This document shows positions 33,857-43,010 of a stretch of DNA of 64,000 nucleotides, piece by piece (the stretch's first letter is position 1; every line of letters begins with the position of its first letter). The notes under the pieces were generated by a model. The model had not been told where the DNA came from. It did not search any database and was given only the letters and a program-made list of their open reading frames with translations. The stretch covers positions 372,001-436,000 of the forward strand of contig DASQMX010000026.1 in assembly GCA_035645275.1 (NCBI GenBank), written 5' to 3'. The stretch is from Paranoxybacillus sp035645275 (lineage in GTDB: Bacteria; Bacillota; Bacilli; Bacillales; Anoxybacillaceae). A program made the position numbers and the translations under genes.

Positions 33857-33943
33857 TTAATTGTTAATATAACGTTCAAACACATCACTAAAATCTTTTA
33901 CCGTATATTGTTTTTTTGCATCAACGAGCCACTTCGTGATTTA
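33857..33943 (-). pseudogene. Possible C-terminal gene fragment
   Basis: A 27-codon stretch on the minus strand encodes TKWLVDAKKQYTVKDF and then SDVFERYINN before TAA, with protein-like composition. In-frame stops precede it. I cannot name the family. The rest of 33944-34082 shows nothing I can support. Confidence 0.3.
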
Positions 33944-34082
33944 TTAAACATAATCAAGTGTATTATAACATGCTTAAACGAATAATTGTTAATTTTTTCA
34001 ATATTACTCAGTTTTAAAAATTCCAATAAAATATTGCATTTCTCTCCCCCTAAAAGCATGAACAGCAACTTACATGACTCCA

Positions 34083-34670
34083 TTATATGTTTAGTTGATT
34101 TACAATAAATTCTACCGACCATTCTTCTAGTTCATCTATGTTTTTATTATTTACATCAACAAAGTAAGTGTTAAACTGCTTAAACCACTCTTTCTCATAT
34201 GGATACAGCTTCATATTTTGTTCAAACGAATCCCTTCCTCTCGTTCCATCAGCTTTTTTTCTTTCATATAAGGTTTTTATGCTGGCATCTAAATAAAGAA
34301 TTACATCGGAACGACATTTGCGCAGTTCTTGAAGTTCGTCTTTCAACTGTTCTTCCACATTCCAATCCTGACCAATCGCTTTTGGAAAGTATAACGTGTA
34401 AAATTCAACATCTTCCGGGCCGCGGTCAAAAATGACGGTTCCTTGCGGCAATTGATTGAATCTCTCAATCTCCGCTTCGATAAATAATTTTTGGTTTATA
34501 ATAAAATCTTTTTCTTTATAAATATCAAGATTCAGCTTTTTTCGTTTTTCCACGATTGGGTATGGATTCTCATACACAAACGTAACGTCTTTCAATCTCT
34601 TTTCTAATCGTTTCGCCAATGTTGTTTTTCCCGCTGCCATGCCGCCTTGTAATGACAAAATCCGTCTCAT
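34083..34670 (-). CDS. P-loop kinase, deoxynucleoside-kinase-like
   Basis: 195 residues. Walker A GGMAAGKTT near residue 9-17, a DRGPEDVEFY motif near 83 (like the DRS/DRG motif of deoxynucleoside kinases) and a lid with ERKKADGTRGRD near 137. It resembles AAA-type small kinases related to dNK/thymidylate kinase; the substrate is not evident. The start follows GGAGATGAC. It lies among gene debris, which suggests a variable locus. Confidence 0.65.
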   Translation of the reverse strand: MRRILSLQGGMAAGKTTLAKRLEKRLKDVTFVYENPYPIVEKRKKLNLDIYKEKDFIINQKLFIEAEIERFNQLPQGTVIFDRGPEDVEFYTLYFPKAIGQDWNVEEQLKDELQELRKCRSDVILYLDASIKTLYERKKADGTRGRDSFEQNMKLYPYEKEWFKQFNTYFVDVNNKNIDELEEWSVEFIVNQLNI

Positions 34671-34692
34671 GTCATCTCCGTATCATGTTGTT

Positions 34693-35001
34693 CTACCGTA
34701 ACGGAGAACTCGCCATGCGAATGTATGTGTGACGTTTGCCGCGTATCGCAATCGAATAAGCCATAATGTTTTCCGGGATGGCAAAATGCGGTGCAAACAC
34801 ATCAAAAAAATTTAATAATAGTAAATCAGCGCCAAAAGCGGCAGCAATTTCTGCGTTTGTCACGGTCGGGTAAAGCGGCGCAAACGCTCCAATGATTTCC
34901 GAAACAATTACTCTTCCTTCTGACGCTTTAATCGATTGTTTTAATTGTTTCCCATTCATATGGCGAAAATCAGAAGCAGTACAATCTAACAAGCGTTTCA
35001 T
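34693..35001 (-). pseudogene. Truncated PTS-associated protein fragment
   Basis: 102 codons starting MKRLLDCTASDFRHMNG with ribosome site AAAGGAG. The first ~70 residues (including NAEIAAAFGADLLLLNFFDVF) look like the N-terminus of a roughly 300-residue family that I recall near PTS sugar loci. The last 30 residues lose that character, so the gene is probably truncated. It lies directly downstream of the GlcNAc PTS gene. Confidence 0.55.
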
Positions 35002-35079
35002 AAAGGACACTCCTTTTAATGGTGTAATTAAATCAAACAGCGTCTAATATTTTCTAATCTGAGACTATAAAAAGACCCT

Positions 35080-35129
35080 GGGGCTGACCTATAAGTGTCT
35101 CGATGACACTATTCCTTTTGGTCAGCCTC
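35080..35129. repeat. Palindromic element, short form (copy 6)
   Basis: Outer arms GGGGCTGACC / GGTCAGCCTC; inner AGTGTC / GACACT. Located 15 bases after the PTS gene stop codon, so it is a likely terminator. Confidence 0.8.
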
Positions 35130-35144
35130 AAGGCTTGCAAAATA

Positions 35145-36512
35145 TTATTGTTTTTTCATCTCATTAGCAACAAATTCTACATCTGTACCAACAACAACTT
35201 GCAAATCTGTTTGATTAAGACGGATTACACCTTTTGCACCTAATCTTTTGAGTTCATTTTCATTGATTTTTGACATATCTTTTACTTTCAAACGTAAACG
35301 CGTTACACAATTATCAATTTGCGTTAAGTTGTCTTTTCCACCTAACGCCTCCATATATTGAGCTGCAAGAGCTTCGTATTTCACTCCTGAGTTCGCCGCT
35401 GTGCTAGCAGTAAACTCACCTTCCATTTTGTCTTCACGTCCAGGCGTTTTTAAATCAAGCTTTTTAATAAGGAAATAGAAAACGACGAAATAAATAACAC
35501 CGTAAATGATTCCCTGTACCAAAAGCAGATACGGTTTTTGGGCAATACCTAAATTTAAGAAATAGTCAATCGCCCCTGCTGAAAAACTAAACCCATGGTG
35601 TATATCTAATAAAGTCGCAATAGATAAAGAAAGACCTGTTAACAATGCATGCACAAAATAAAGCAATGGAGACAAGAACATGAATAAAAACTCAATAGGT
35701 TCAGTAATTCCTGTTAAGAATGATGTGAATGCTACACCGATTAACGCACCAGATACCGCTTTGCGGCTCTCTTTTTTTGCGGCAGCAATCATCGCTAAAG
35801 CTGCTGCTGGCAGCCCAAACATCATCACTGGGAAAAATCCAGCCATAAAAATTCCCGCGTCAGGATCGCCGGCAAAGAAACGGTGCAAATCACCTGTTTT
35901 TCCATTAAACTCACCAAATACAAACCATACTAAACTATTCAATACATGATGCAAACCGACCGGGATTAATAAACGGTTTAAAAAGCCGAAAACCCCAACT
36001 CCAACGGCACCAGCGCCAACAATCCACTCACCAACAGAATTGATTCCATCCTGAATCGGTGGCCAAATATATCCAAAAATACCTGCTAACATAAGCATTA
36101 CAACAGATGTAATAATCGGCACAAATCGCTTACCGCCGAAAAAACCTAACCAATCAGGCAATTTAATATCATGATAGCGGTTATACAAAAGACCAGCTAC
36201 AATACCAGAAATAAATCCACCTAACACAGACATATTAATGTCTTCGTTAATGGCTGCTGTTCCCTTTGTTAATACAAAGTACCCAACAGCACCCGCTAAA
36301 GCTGCAGCACCATTATTATCTTTTGCCAAACCTACAGCTATTCCAATCGCAAACAACAATGCTAAATTGGCAAAAACTGCGTCACCGCCTGCAGCGATAA
36401 AAGGAATATTTAATAAGTCCGGCTGCCCTAAACGGAGCAATAACGCTGCAGCAGGAAGTACAGCAATCGGAAGCATCAATGCCTTTCCGAGCCGTTGCAA
36501 AAATCCTAACAT
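35145..36512 (-). CDS. nagP: PTS N-acetylglucosamine-specific EIICB component
   Basis: 455 residues. The EIIC domain (about 1-365, ten hydrophobic segments) contains GITEPIEFLFMFL near 285; the EIIB domain (about 380-455) has the phosphorylated cysteine in IDNCVTRLRL near 415. No EIIA domain, so another EIIA must supply phosphate. It imports GlcNAc as GlcNAc-6-phosphate. The start at 36512 follows AAAGGAGAGGAC; the 15 codons upstream are not needed. Close to nagA/nagB/nagR, which fits specificity. Confidence 0.9.
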   Translation of the reverse strand: MLGFLQRLGKALMLPIAVLPAAALLLRLGQPDLLNIPFIAAGGDAVFANLALLFAIGIAVGLAKDNNGAAALAGAVGYFVLTKGTAAINEDINMSVLGGFISGIVAGLLYNRYHDIKLPDWLGFFGGKRFVPIITSVVMLMLAGIFGYIWPPIQDGINSVGEWIVGAGAVGVGVFGFLNRLLIPVGLHHVLNSLVWFVFGEFNGKTGDLHRFFAGDPDAGIFMAGFFPVMMFGLPAAALAMIAAAKKESRKAVSGALIGVAFTSFLTGITEPIEFLFMFLSPLLYFVHALLTGLSLSIATLLDIHHGFSFSAGAIDYFLNLGIAQKPYLLLVQGIIYGVIYFVVFYFLIKKLDLKTPGREDKMEGEFTASTAANSGVKYEALAAQYMEALGGKDNLTQIDNCVTRLRLKVKDMSKINENELKRLGAKGVIRLNQTDLQVVVGTDVEFVANEMKKQ

Positions 36513-36539
36513 AATGTCCTCTCCTTTTCCTAAATATTT

Positions 36540-36569
36540 ATTGAAAAAAGCAATCAAATTGCTTTTTCA
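36540..36569 (-). terminator. AT-rich hairpin between nagR and nagP
   Basis: TTGAAAAAAGCAAT / ATTGCTTTTTCAA pair around a short loop, giving T-runs on both strands. It may attenuate read-through from nagR into the PTS gene. Confidence 0.5.
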
Positions 36570-36576
36570 ACCTAGT

Positions 36577-37299
36577 TTATCTTTCCATTTCAATCGTAAA
36601 TTTGTAACGGTCTCCACGATAAATCGACTTTACAATCTCTAATGGCTGCCCGTTTTCTAAATAACTATTTCGCTGAATAAGCAGAACCGGAACACCTTCT
36701 TTAATTTGCAAAATTTCCGCCTCTATCTTCCGGGCAATGGAAGCTTCTAATACTTGAATACCTGATTTAATTTTTAACCCTAACTTATTTTCAATAAACT
36801 CATACATGGAACCGCTTACAATTTCCCGAGTTAAGCTAGATACGAGATGACAAGGCAAATAAGATGTCTCGAGCGCCATTGGCAAATGATCGGCCAGACG
36901 AACTCTTTGAATCTTATAAATATCTTCTCCTTCGTGAACTCGTAGATGTTCAGCCAACGATTTGTTTGCTTGAACAATTTGAAATTCAAGCACCTTTGTC
37001 CCTGGTTCCATCCCTCTTGCCCGCATATCCTCAGAAAAACTTGTTAACCCTTTTAATGGTTGTTCAATTTTTTTAGCTGCAACAAATGTCCCTCTTCCCC
37101 GTTTTCTTACTAAATATCCATCATTGACCAAGTTATTGATGGCTTGCCGAACAGTCATGCGGCTAATTTCGTAAGTTTCTGCCAGTTCTCGTTCCGAAGG
37201 GATCATCTCTCCTGGCTTTAACTGTTCCTTTTCAATTAACTCTTTAATTCCTTGCTCCAATTGATAGTAAATGGGAAGCGGCGAATATTTGTTAATCAT
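36577..37299 (-). CDS. nagR: GntR-family regulator NagR (YvoA)
   Basis: 240 residues. An N-terminal winged helix (about 8-75, SERELAETYEISRMTVRQAI) and a C-terminal UTRA effector domain (about 95-235, ending YRGDRYKFTIEM). YvoA/NagR represses nag genes and responds to phosphorylated GlcN/GlcNAc. I prefer ATG at 37299 (MINKYSPLPIYYQ), matching the family start; an ATG at 37308 overlaps nagB. Follows nagB directly. Confidence 0.9.
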   Translation of the reverse strand: MINKYSPLPIYYQLEQGIKELIEKEQLKPGEMIPSERELAETYEISRMTVRQAINNLVNDGYLVRKRGRGTFVAAKKIEQPLKGLTSFSEDMRARGMEPGTKVLEFQIVQANKSLAEHLRVHEGEDIYKIQRVRLADHLPMALETSYLPCHLVSSLTREIVSGSMYEFIENKLGLKIKSGIQVLEASIARKIEAEILQIKEGVPVLLIQRNSYLENGQPLEIVKSIYRGDRYKFTIEMER

Positions 37300-37300
37300 G

Positions 37301-38053
37301 TTACACATACACCTTTCTTTTTTCTGGACTTAGCAATGATAATGCTTCTTGATCGGCAATAACGATGACGTTAGGATGTTTGTTTAAAATGGATGCTGGG
37401 ATTTGCGTAGTTACTTTCCCGGCAAATAGCTCAGCAATAATAGGTGCCTTCTTGAGTCCGGATGCTAACAATAAAATTTTTTTGCTTTTCATAATGGTAG
37501 CAATCCCCATTGTAATCGCATGGGTTGGAACTTCTTCGAAGCGATTAAAAAAACGGGCATTCGCTTGTCTCGTTGACAATTCAAGTTCGACTACATGTGT
37601 AGTAGATTCAAAGGATGTTCCTGGTTCGTTAAAACCAATATGGCCATTTTGTCCGATGCCCAACAGCTGTAAATCAATTCCGCCAATTTGTTTAATCAAA
37701 TTCTCGTAGCGCTGACACTCTGCCTCGATATCTTTTGCTAGCCCATTTGGAAGGTACGTTTGGCTCTTTGGAATATCTATATGATTAAAGAGATGGTCAT
37801 TCATGTAATAGTGGTAACTGTTTGGATGTTCAGGCGCTAAACCAATATATTCGTCTAAATTCACAGTCTTGACTTGTTGATAGGAAGTACCGTTTTGTTT
37901 ATAGTCGTCTACTAAAGCAGCATATGTGCCAATCATCGTTCCACCTGTTGCTAACCCAAGAATGGAATTTGGCTTTTTCTTCACTTGGTCAATAATGATG
38001 TCAGCTGCTTTTCGACTCATATCTTGATAATCTTTTGCTTCAATTAGCTTCAT
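37301..38053 (-). CDS. nagB: Glucosamine-6-phosphate deaminase NagB
   Basis: 250 residues. Motifs: LGLATGGTMIGTY near 35, NLDEYIGL near 70 (catalytic Asp), and GIGQNGHIGFNEPG near 133-146 (ring-opening His). It converts GlcN-6-P to fructose-6-P and ammonia. The start follows GGGAGGTG; six bases after nagA. Confidence 0.95.
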   Translation of the reverse strand: MKLIEAKDYQDMSRKAADIIIDQVKKKPNSILGLATGGTMIGTYAALVDDYKQNGTSYQQVKTVNLDEYIGLAPEHPNSYHYYMNDHLFNHIDIPKSQTYLPNGLAKDIEAECQRYENLIKQIGGIDLQLLGIGQNGHIGFNEPGTSFESTTHVVELELSTRQANARFFNRFEEVPTHAITMGIATIMKSKKILLLASGLKKAPIIAELFAGKVTTQIPASILNKHPNVIVIADQEALSLLSPEKRKVYV

Positions 38054-38059
38054 ATACTT

Positions 38060-39253
38060 TTACACCTCCCATTTGGAATAAGCTAATTTTCCACGGCAAA
38101 ACGTCATAACAACATCATATTCCTCATTAAGGACAACGAGATCGGCATCTTTCCCCTTTTCAATGCTTCCTTTTCGATCAAGAAGTTGCAATTGTTTGGC
38201 TGGATTCCAAGCAGCCATACGGATAATATCTTCAAGTGAGCATCCTGTGAAAGACATCATATTTTTTATTGCATCTTTTAGCTTTAAAATGCTTCCTGCC
38301 AGCGTCCCATCTTTCAATATCGCTCTTTCGCCATCAACCGTCACTTCTTGACCGCCTAAATCATATGTTCCCGCACCGAGACATTTGGCGCGCATCGCGT
38401 CGGTAATTAAAACGATACCATCTGGTCCTTTATTGCGATAAGCAAAACGCACCATTTCCGGACCTACGTGAATGCCATCTGCAATCATTTCACACTTCAC
38501 TTCATCATGCATAAGCACCGCTCCGGCTACCCCTGGTTCGCGATGATGGATGCCACGCATGCCGTTAAAAAGATGAGTAGCGTGAGTAATTCCGGCCGCG
38601 ATTGCCGCAACGACTTCCTTATACGTTGCGTCAGAGTGCCCTATGGAAGCAACAACGCCGCTGTCTCGCAAATATTTTGTTAATTTCAAACCGTTCTCTT
38701 GTTCCGGTGCCAACGTTACAAGCCGAATAGAACCAGCGGCGATCTCCTGCCACTTTTTAAAAAGTTCGATATCAGGAGCAATAATATGCCCTGGATGTTG
38801 CGCTCCGGCTCTTTTCGGTGAAATAAATGGACCTTCAAGATGAACCCCGAGCAGTTCGGCTTCTCCAAAACTGTTTTCATGTTGAATGTAATTGGCTGCA
38901 TTTTTTAACGCTTTCTCAATGTCTTCCGGAGAAGTTGTCATCGTCGTAGCGAGAAAACTAGTTGTTCCTTCTTGCGGCAAGATTTTCGCCATCGTTTTTA
39001 GCGCTTGCAAAGTTGCATCCATTGTATCTGCCCCGGCAGCGCCGTGAATATGAAGGTCGATGAAACCAGGAACCAGTTTATAGCTTTCATCAAGTTCAAC
39101 AAGCTCTATATCATCATGGAATCGAGGCAGTGATTGAGTAGAACCAACATCCGAAATTTTTCCATTTTCTATCAGAACATAACCTTTATCAATGATTTTT
39201 TCTTCTGCGTAAACAGTAGCATTCGTAACAAGTATCCGCTTTGTGTTCATCAT
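38060..39253 (-). CDS. nagA: N-acetylglucosamine-6-phosphate deacetylase NagA
   Basis: 397 residues, amidohydrolase fold. Metal and catalytic motifs: DLHIHGAAG near 65, HLEGPFIS near 140, GHSDATY near 205, ATHLFNGM near 225 and LITDAM near 285. It deacetylates GlcNAc-6-P for NagB. ATG at 39253 follows GAAGGTG (MMNTK); the next Met is equally possible. An operator-like site lies 50 bases upstream. Confidence 0.95.
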   Translation of the reverse strand: MMNTKRILVTNATVYAEEKIIDKGYVLIENGKISDVGSTQSLPRFHDDIELVELDESYKLVPGFIDLHIHGAAGADTMDATLQALKTMAKILPQEGTTSFLATTMTTSPEDIEKALKNAANYIQHENSFGEAELLGVHLEGPFISPKRAGAQHPGHIIAPDIELFKKWQEIAAGSIRLVTLAPEQENGLKLTKYLRDSGVVASIGHSDATYKEVVAAIAAGITHATHLFNGMRGIHHREPGVAGAVLMHDEVKCEMIADGIHVGPEMVRFAYRNKGPDGIVLITDAMRAKCLGAGTYDLGGQEVTVDGERAILKDGTLAGSILKLKDAIKNMMSFTGCSLEDIIRMAAWNPAKQLQLLDRKGSIEKGKDADLVVLNEEYDVVMTFCRGKLAYSKWEV

Positions 39254-39285
39254 TTCTGCACCTTCTAGAAACCTCTTTTGCAAAT

Positions 39286-39320
39286 AGCATAACATTATAT
39301 AAACTAGTTGTCTATACCAC
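39286..39320 (-). promoter_or_regulatory. nagA promoter with NagR (dre-type) operator
   Basis: Minus-strand TAGACA (39309-39314), 17-base spacer and TATGCT (39286-39291). The -35 lies inside GTGGTATAGACAACTAG (39304-39320), which matches the NagR/YvoA operator core TGGTATAGACAACT as I recall it. Overlap with the -35 fits repression. Confidence 0.6.
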
Positions 39321-39400
39321 TATATTTCACATGTGATTATTTTTATTAGTATATGCGAGTTGATACAGATTATATAACCGAATCTACTAATATATTTCAC

Positions 39401-40153
39401 TTAATTACAAGAAACTGATTTTACTAATAATGGAATTCGCTCTTTATATTTTTGAACAAGCTTCATGTTATGTTCCTCTGAATGATCAATATTTCCGCTT
39501 AAAAATACAGGTGGACAAATACCGTTTTCCTCCATAATAACAATTGCTTTAGAAAAAATAGCATGCAAAATGGTTATCCCAATAACCGTGGAAGCAGGAC
39601 CGAATGGAGTATTTATTTTTTCATGGATCAATATTGCATCTCCTTTTACAGAGTGATTATTAATGGCCAAATCGACACATTCAAACAAATGCTTTCCACT
39701 CACATGTCGAGAAGGAAGAGAAGGGGAATATGCGAATGATGTTAAGCCTATGACATACGCTCCACGCTCTTTTGCAAAAAGGGCTACATCAATGGGGACA
39801 GGGTTGCGTCCAGAAGTGGATATAACAAATATAATATCTTCTTTGTGAATATCTTCATTTTTTAAAAATGTTTTCGCATAGTTATTTTCTCTTTCTAGCA
39901 GTGAAGAGCGAACAGGACCTTCATGAAGCATTAGCGGTTCAACGAATATCGGTTTAATTGGCGCAAGGCTACCCGCACGGTAAAATACTTCCTCTGCTAA
40001 TAGATGAGAGTGTCCACAACCAAACAGTTGTATAATTCCCCCGTTTCCAATGCATTCGGCTACTTTCTTTGCGGCAATCTCCAGCTTTTCCTTTTCCTCC
40101 TGTTCTACTGCAGTTAATATTTTCTTGATTTGGTCAAAATACTTCGAAATCAT
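39401..40153 (-). CDS. SIS-domain sugar-phosphate protein (UPF0309-like)
   Basis: 250 residues with one SIS domain (about 30-210). Typical loops: FGCGHSHLLAEEV near 44, VISTSGRNPVP near 110-120 and GDAILIHEK near 175. It probably binds or isomerises a phosphosugar or acts near MurNAc/GlcNAc-phosphate metabolism. Upstream of nagA in the same direction with a 147-base gap, so likely a partner of the nag genes, though nagA has its own promoter. Confidence 0.75.
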   Translation of the reverse strand: MISKYFDQIKKILTAVEQEEKEKLEIAAKKVAECIGNGGIIQLFGCGHSHLLAEEVFYRAGSLAPIKPIFVEPLMLHEGPVRSSLLERENNYAKTFLKNEDIHKEDIIFVISTSGRNPVPIDVALFAKERGAYVIGLTSFAYSPSLPSRHVSGKHLFECVDLAINNHSVKGDAILIHEKINTPFGPASTVIGITILHAIFSKAIVIMEENGICPPVFLSGNIDHSEEHNMKLVQKYKERIPLLVKSVSCN

Positions 40154-40200
40154 ATAAAGTCCCTCCCTCTCCTATTATTATATCTCCTGAATGACTCATA

Positions 40201-40261
40201 GATGAACCTCTCCCACCTACACTTAGCTTAGAGGTGGGAGACTTCTCGGTGAACATGTTAA
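40201..40261. mobile_element. IS200/IS605-like hairpin relic (copy B, inverted to 20.2 kb copy)
   Basis: TCTCCCACCT / AGGTGGGAGA pair over 10 bases around a 13-base loop. On the minus strand the flanks are TAACATGTTCACCGA and GAGGTTCATC, shared with 20236-20285. No transposase gene nearby. Confidence 0.5.
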
Positions 40262-40279
40262 AAATCCCCACAATATAAA

Positions 40280-40382
40280 GAGGCTGACCCAAAATTAACG
40301 TGTCAACCCCCACACCCCAATGTGATAAATGAATGATATATTGTGGATTATGCGTGAGGTCAAACACCTATGGGTCAGCCCC
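40280..40382. repeat. Nested palindromic element, long form (copy 7, inverted)
   Basis: Outer arms GAGGCTGACCC / GGGTCAGCCCC; inner arms GTGTCAACCCC / GAGGTCAAACAC; core with GATATATTGTG. It lies after the resE stop codon (36 bases). Confidence 0.8.
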
Positions 40383-40418
40383 AAAGCTAGTTTTGTTTTA
40401 GATTTCTTGCTTTGCCGC

Positions 40419-42218
40419 TCACGATCTAGTTTCTGCTTTTTTACCTGGCAGATAAAACGTAAACGTCGTTCCCTCATGTAGTTTACTATGCACGGAAATC
40501 GTTCCTTTATGGGCTTCGACAATGTTTTTCGCAATCGCAAGGCCAAGCCCTGTTCCTGAACGTCCGCGGGTTCTTGCTTTATCCGCTTTGTAAAAGCGTT
40601 CAAACACAAACGGCAAGTCTTCTTCCGGAATGCCGGAACCGGAATCTTGGACTTGAACTTGGATACCATCCCCGCTTCGTTCAGCGATGACATTGACGGA
40701 ACCGCCTGCATCTGTATGACGAATCGCATTATCAATCAAGTTCGTCAACACCTGTTCAATACGATCAGGATCTAACTGCACCATCATGTCTCGGTCTTTT
40801 ATCTCACATGACAAATGAATATGTTTTTCTTTCGCCAATCCTTGAAACTTGCGAATAATCCGCTCGATATAAGGTCCCACCTCGACTGCTTCGTAATTAA
40901 GCGTAATATGTCCCGCTTCCATCCGTGCTAAATCTAATAAATCATTGACAAGGCGGCCCATACGCAGCGATTCATCATAAATGACTTGCGCCAATTCTTT
41001 TTTCTCTTCTTCAGAAGCAGCGATGTCATCAATGATCGCCTCGCTATATCCTTGAAGCATCGCAATCGGCGTGCGCAGCTCATGAGAAACATTGGCGATA
41101 AAATCTTTGCGCAATTTGTCCAAACGACGTTCTTCCGTCATATCGCGCAAAACAGCAACGGCACCGCGAATCACTGTTTTATTATAAAGCGGCGTCATTA
41201 AAATCACCCAGGTGCGCCCTTGGAGAGTGATTTCCGTCATTTGTTCCTTTTCTTCAGAAACAACGCGGGCAAATAAATCATTGACTTGTGGGGGCAGCTG
41301 TGCCATCTCGTTCGCCTGCCATCCTTGTTCGTAATACCAAGCTTGAAGAAATCGGTCCGCCGGAGGATTCGTAATTAAAATTTCTCCATTGCGGTTAAAG
41401 GTGATAACACCGTCAGCCATGCTGCTTAAAATGCTAGATAACTGCTCTTTTTCTTGGTTTAAGGCATTAATATTAAATTGCAATTGCCGCCCCATTTGAT
41501 TGAACGCCATCGCAAGCTCGCCGATTTCATCATGAGTTAAAATCGGCACTTTCGTGTCAAACTTTCCGCGCGCCATTTCAAAAGCAGCCTGGCGCATTTT
41601 TCGAAGCGGGGCAGTAATTCTCGTTGACAAGAAAAACGCAAAAATCGTTGTTAAGACGATGGCGATAAACGCTGCTAGGAAAATAAATTTCGTTGTATGT
41701 CTTGTCGTAACTTCAACAATCTTAAGCGACTGATAAATAAAGACCGCACCATTCTTCCCGTTTTCCATCTCAAGCGGCACGCCAACAATTAATACTTCGC
41801 TATAGCGGTCATTGCCTAATTGAATATTAGGCAGATACGTTTTTTTATGCACTTTCTTTCGTTCCGTAAATACTTTCGCTAAATCTGGATCTTTTTTAAT
41901 AAATGTTAACGGTATATCGGCCAGCTTTTTATGATCTGGCGAATACCAATAATGTTCGTCATCAGCAATAATCACAGCTTTCGATATATCATCTACAAGC
42001 CGCCATGCAATCGAACGGCCAAGTTCCTGATCTTCATGTTCCTCCATAACAGCCGCTACTTTTGTCGCTAATTGGGTCAACTTTTTTTCTTCTTCTTCCA
42101 CATGGTAGTTATCAAAAAACTTCAATAATAAAATCGTCAAAATAAATAAAACAAACGAAACAAGCAAAAGAATAGTAAACCAAAGTTTTCCAACAACACT
42201 GCGCCAAAACACAATCAT
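40419..42218 (-). CDS. resE: Sensor histidine kinase ResE
   Basis: 599 residues. Two membrane segments (about 12-33 and 177-198) flank an extracytoplasmic sensor; then HAMP (about 200-250), PAS (about 260-360), HisKA with phospho-acceptor His379 in ANVSHELRTP, and HATPase with LTNLIDNAIRHT, DSGSGIPEEDL and GTGLGLAIAK. It senses redox/oxygen status and phosphorylates ResD. Overlaps resD by four bases. Confidence 0.92.
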   Translation of the reverse strand: MIVFWRSVVGKLWFTILLLVSFVLFILTILLLKFFDNYHVEEEEKKLTQLATKVAAVMEEHEDQELGRSIAWRLVDDISKAVIIADDEHYWYSPDHKKLADIPLTFIKKDPDLAKVFTERKKVHKKTYLPNIQLGNDRYSEVLIVGVPLEMENGKNGAVFIYQSLKIVEVTTRHTTKFIFLAAFIAIVLTTIFAFFLSTRITAPLRKMRQAAFEMARGKFDTKVPILTHDEIGELAMAFNQMGRQLQFNINALNQEKEQLSSILSSMADGVITFNRNGEILITNPPADRFLQAWYYEQGWQANEMAQLPPQVNDLFARVVSEEKEQMTEITLQGRTWVILMTPLYNKTVIRGAVAVLRDMTEERRLDKLRKDFIANVSHELRTPIAMLQGYSEAIIDDIAASEEEKKELAQVIYDESLRMGRLVNDLLDLARMEAGHITLNYEAVEVGPYIERIIRKFQGLAKEKHIHLSCEIKDRDMMVQLDPDRIEQVLTNLIDNAIRHTDAGGSVNVIAERSGDGIQVQVQDSGSGIPEEDLPFVFERFYKADKARTRGRSGTGLGLAIAKNIVEAHKGTISVHSKLHEGTTFTFYLPGKKAETRS

Positions 42219-42934
42219 TCGTTCACAACCTCGAACTTATAGCCTACTCCCCAAACTGTTACAATCATTTTCGCAGCGATTGGAGAAACTTTATTTAATT
42301 TTTCACGCAGACGTTTAATATGTGTATCGACTGTTCGCAAATCGCCAAAAAACTCATAATGCCATACTTCTTTCAATAACTGTTCACGATCAAATACTTT
42401 GTCAGGGGATTTCGCTAAAAATAAAAGCAATTCATATTCTTTCGGCGTCAAGCTGACCTCTTTGCCATCCGCCGTCACACGATGCGCATCATTATCAATC
42501 GTTAAATGCGGAAAAACAAGCACGTCTTTGGCAGTTGTATTCGTCTGAATATATGTAGAATTAGCAGCACGACGCAACAACGCTTTGACGCGGAGCACCA
42601 CTTCGCGCGGACTGAACGGTTTGACGATATAATCGTCCGTTCCTGCTTCAAAGCCTTGCACGCGGTTTGCCTCTTCTCCTTTTGCCGTCAACATAATGAT
42701 CGGTGTCGCTTTTTTCTCGCGAATTTCCTTGCATACTTCAATGCCATCTTTACCTGGAAGCATTAAATCGAGCAAGATTAAGTCATAATCGTTTTCCAAC
42801 GCCATCTTTAACGCGTCATCTCCGTTATCTGCTTCTTCGATGACATATTCCTCCCGCTCCAAATACATTTTTAACAAACGGCGAATTCGCTCTTCATCAT
42901 CGACGACTAAAATTTTGATTTGCTTATTCTCCAT
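42215..42934 (-). CDS. resD: Response regulator ResD
   Basis: 239 residues. Receiver domain with DDEERIRRLL, phospho-acceptor Asp in LILLDLMLPG (about 57) and conserved Lys in YIVKPFSPRE; C-terminal OmpR-type winged helix (TPKEYELLLFL, DTHIKRLREKL). Regulates aerobic/anaerobic respiration. ATG at 42934 (MENKQ) is spaced nine bases from GGAGGG; the ATG three codons earlier abuts it. Confidence 0.94.
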   Translation of the reverse strand: MENKQIKILVVDDEERIRRLLKMYLEREEYVIEEADNGDDALKMALENDYDLILLDLMLPGKDGIEVCKEIREKKATPIIMLTAKGEEANRVQGFEAGTDDYIVKPFSPREVVLRVKALLRRAANSTYIQTNTTAKDVLVFPHLTIDNDAHRVTADGKEVSLTPKEYELLLFLAKSPDKVFDREQLLKEVWHYEFFGDLRTVDTHIKRLREKLNKVSPIAAKMIVTVWGVGYKFEVVNE

Positions 42935-43010
42935 GATGAACATCCCTCCATGTTTATTTTACAAAAATGCGAACTTCCTTTCTATGTCTTCTTCTACAAA
43001 TATTGAAAAA

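Noticed and set aside
33898..34122. 74-codon open frame on the minus strand
   Set aside because: It overlaps the start of debris and the end of the kinase-like gene, lacks a ribosome site and has random-looking composition.
36238..36642. 134-codon open frame on the plus strand
   Set aside because: Antisense to nagP and nagR; an alanine/asparagine-rich shadow of membrane codons.
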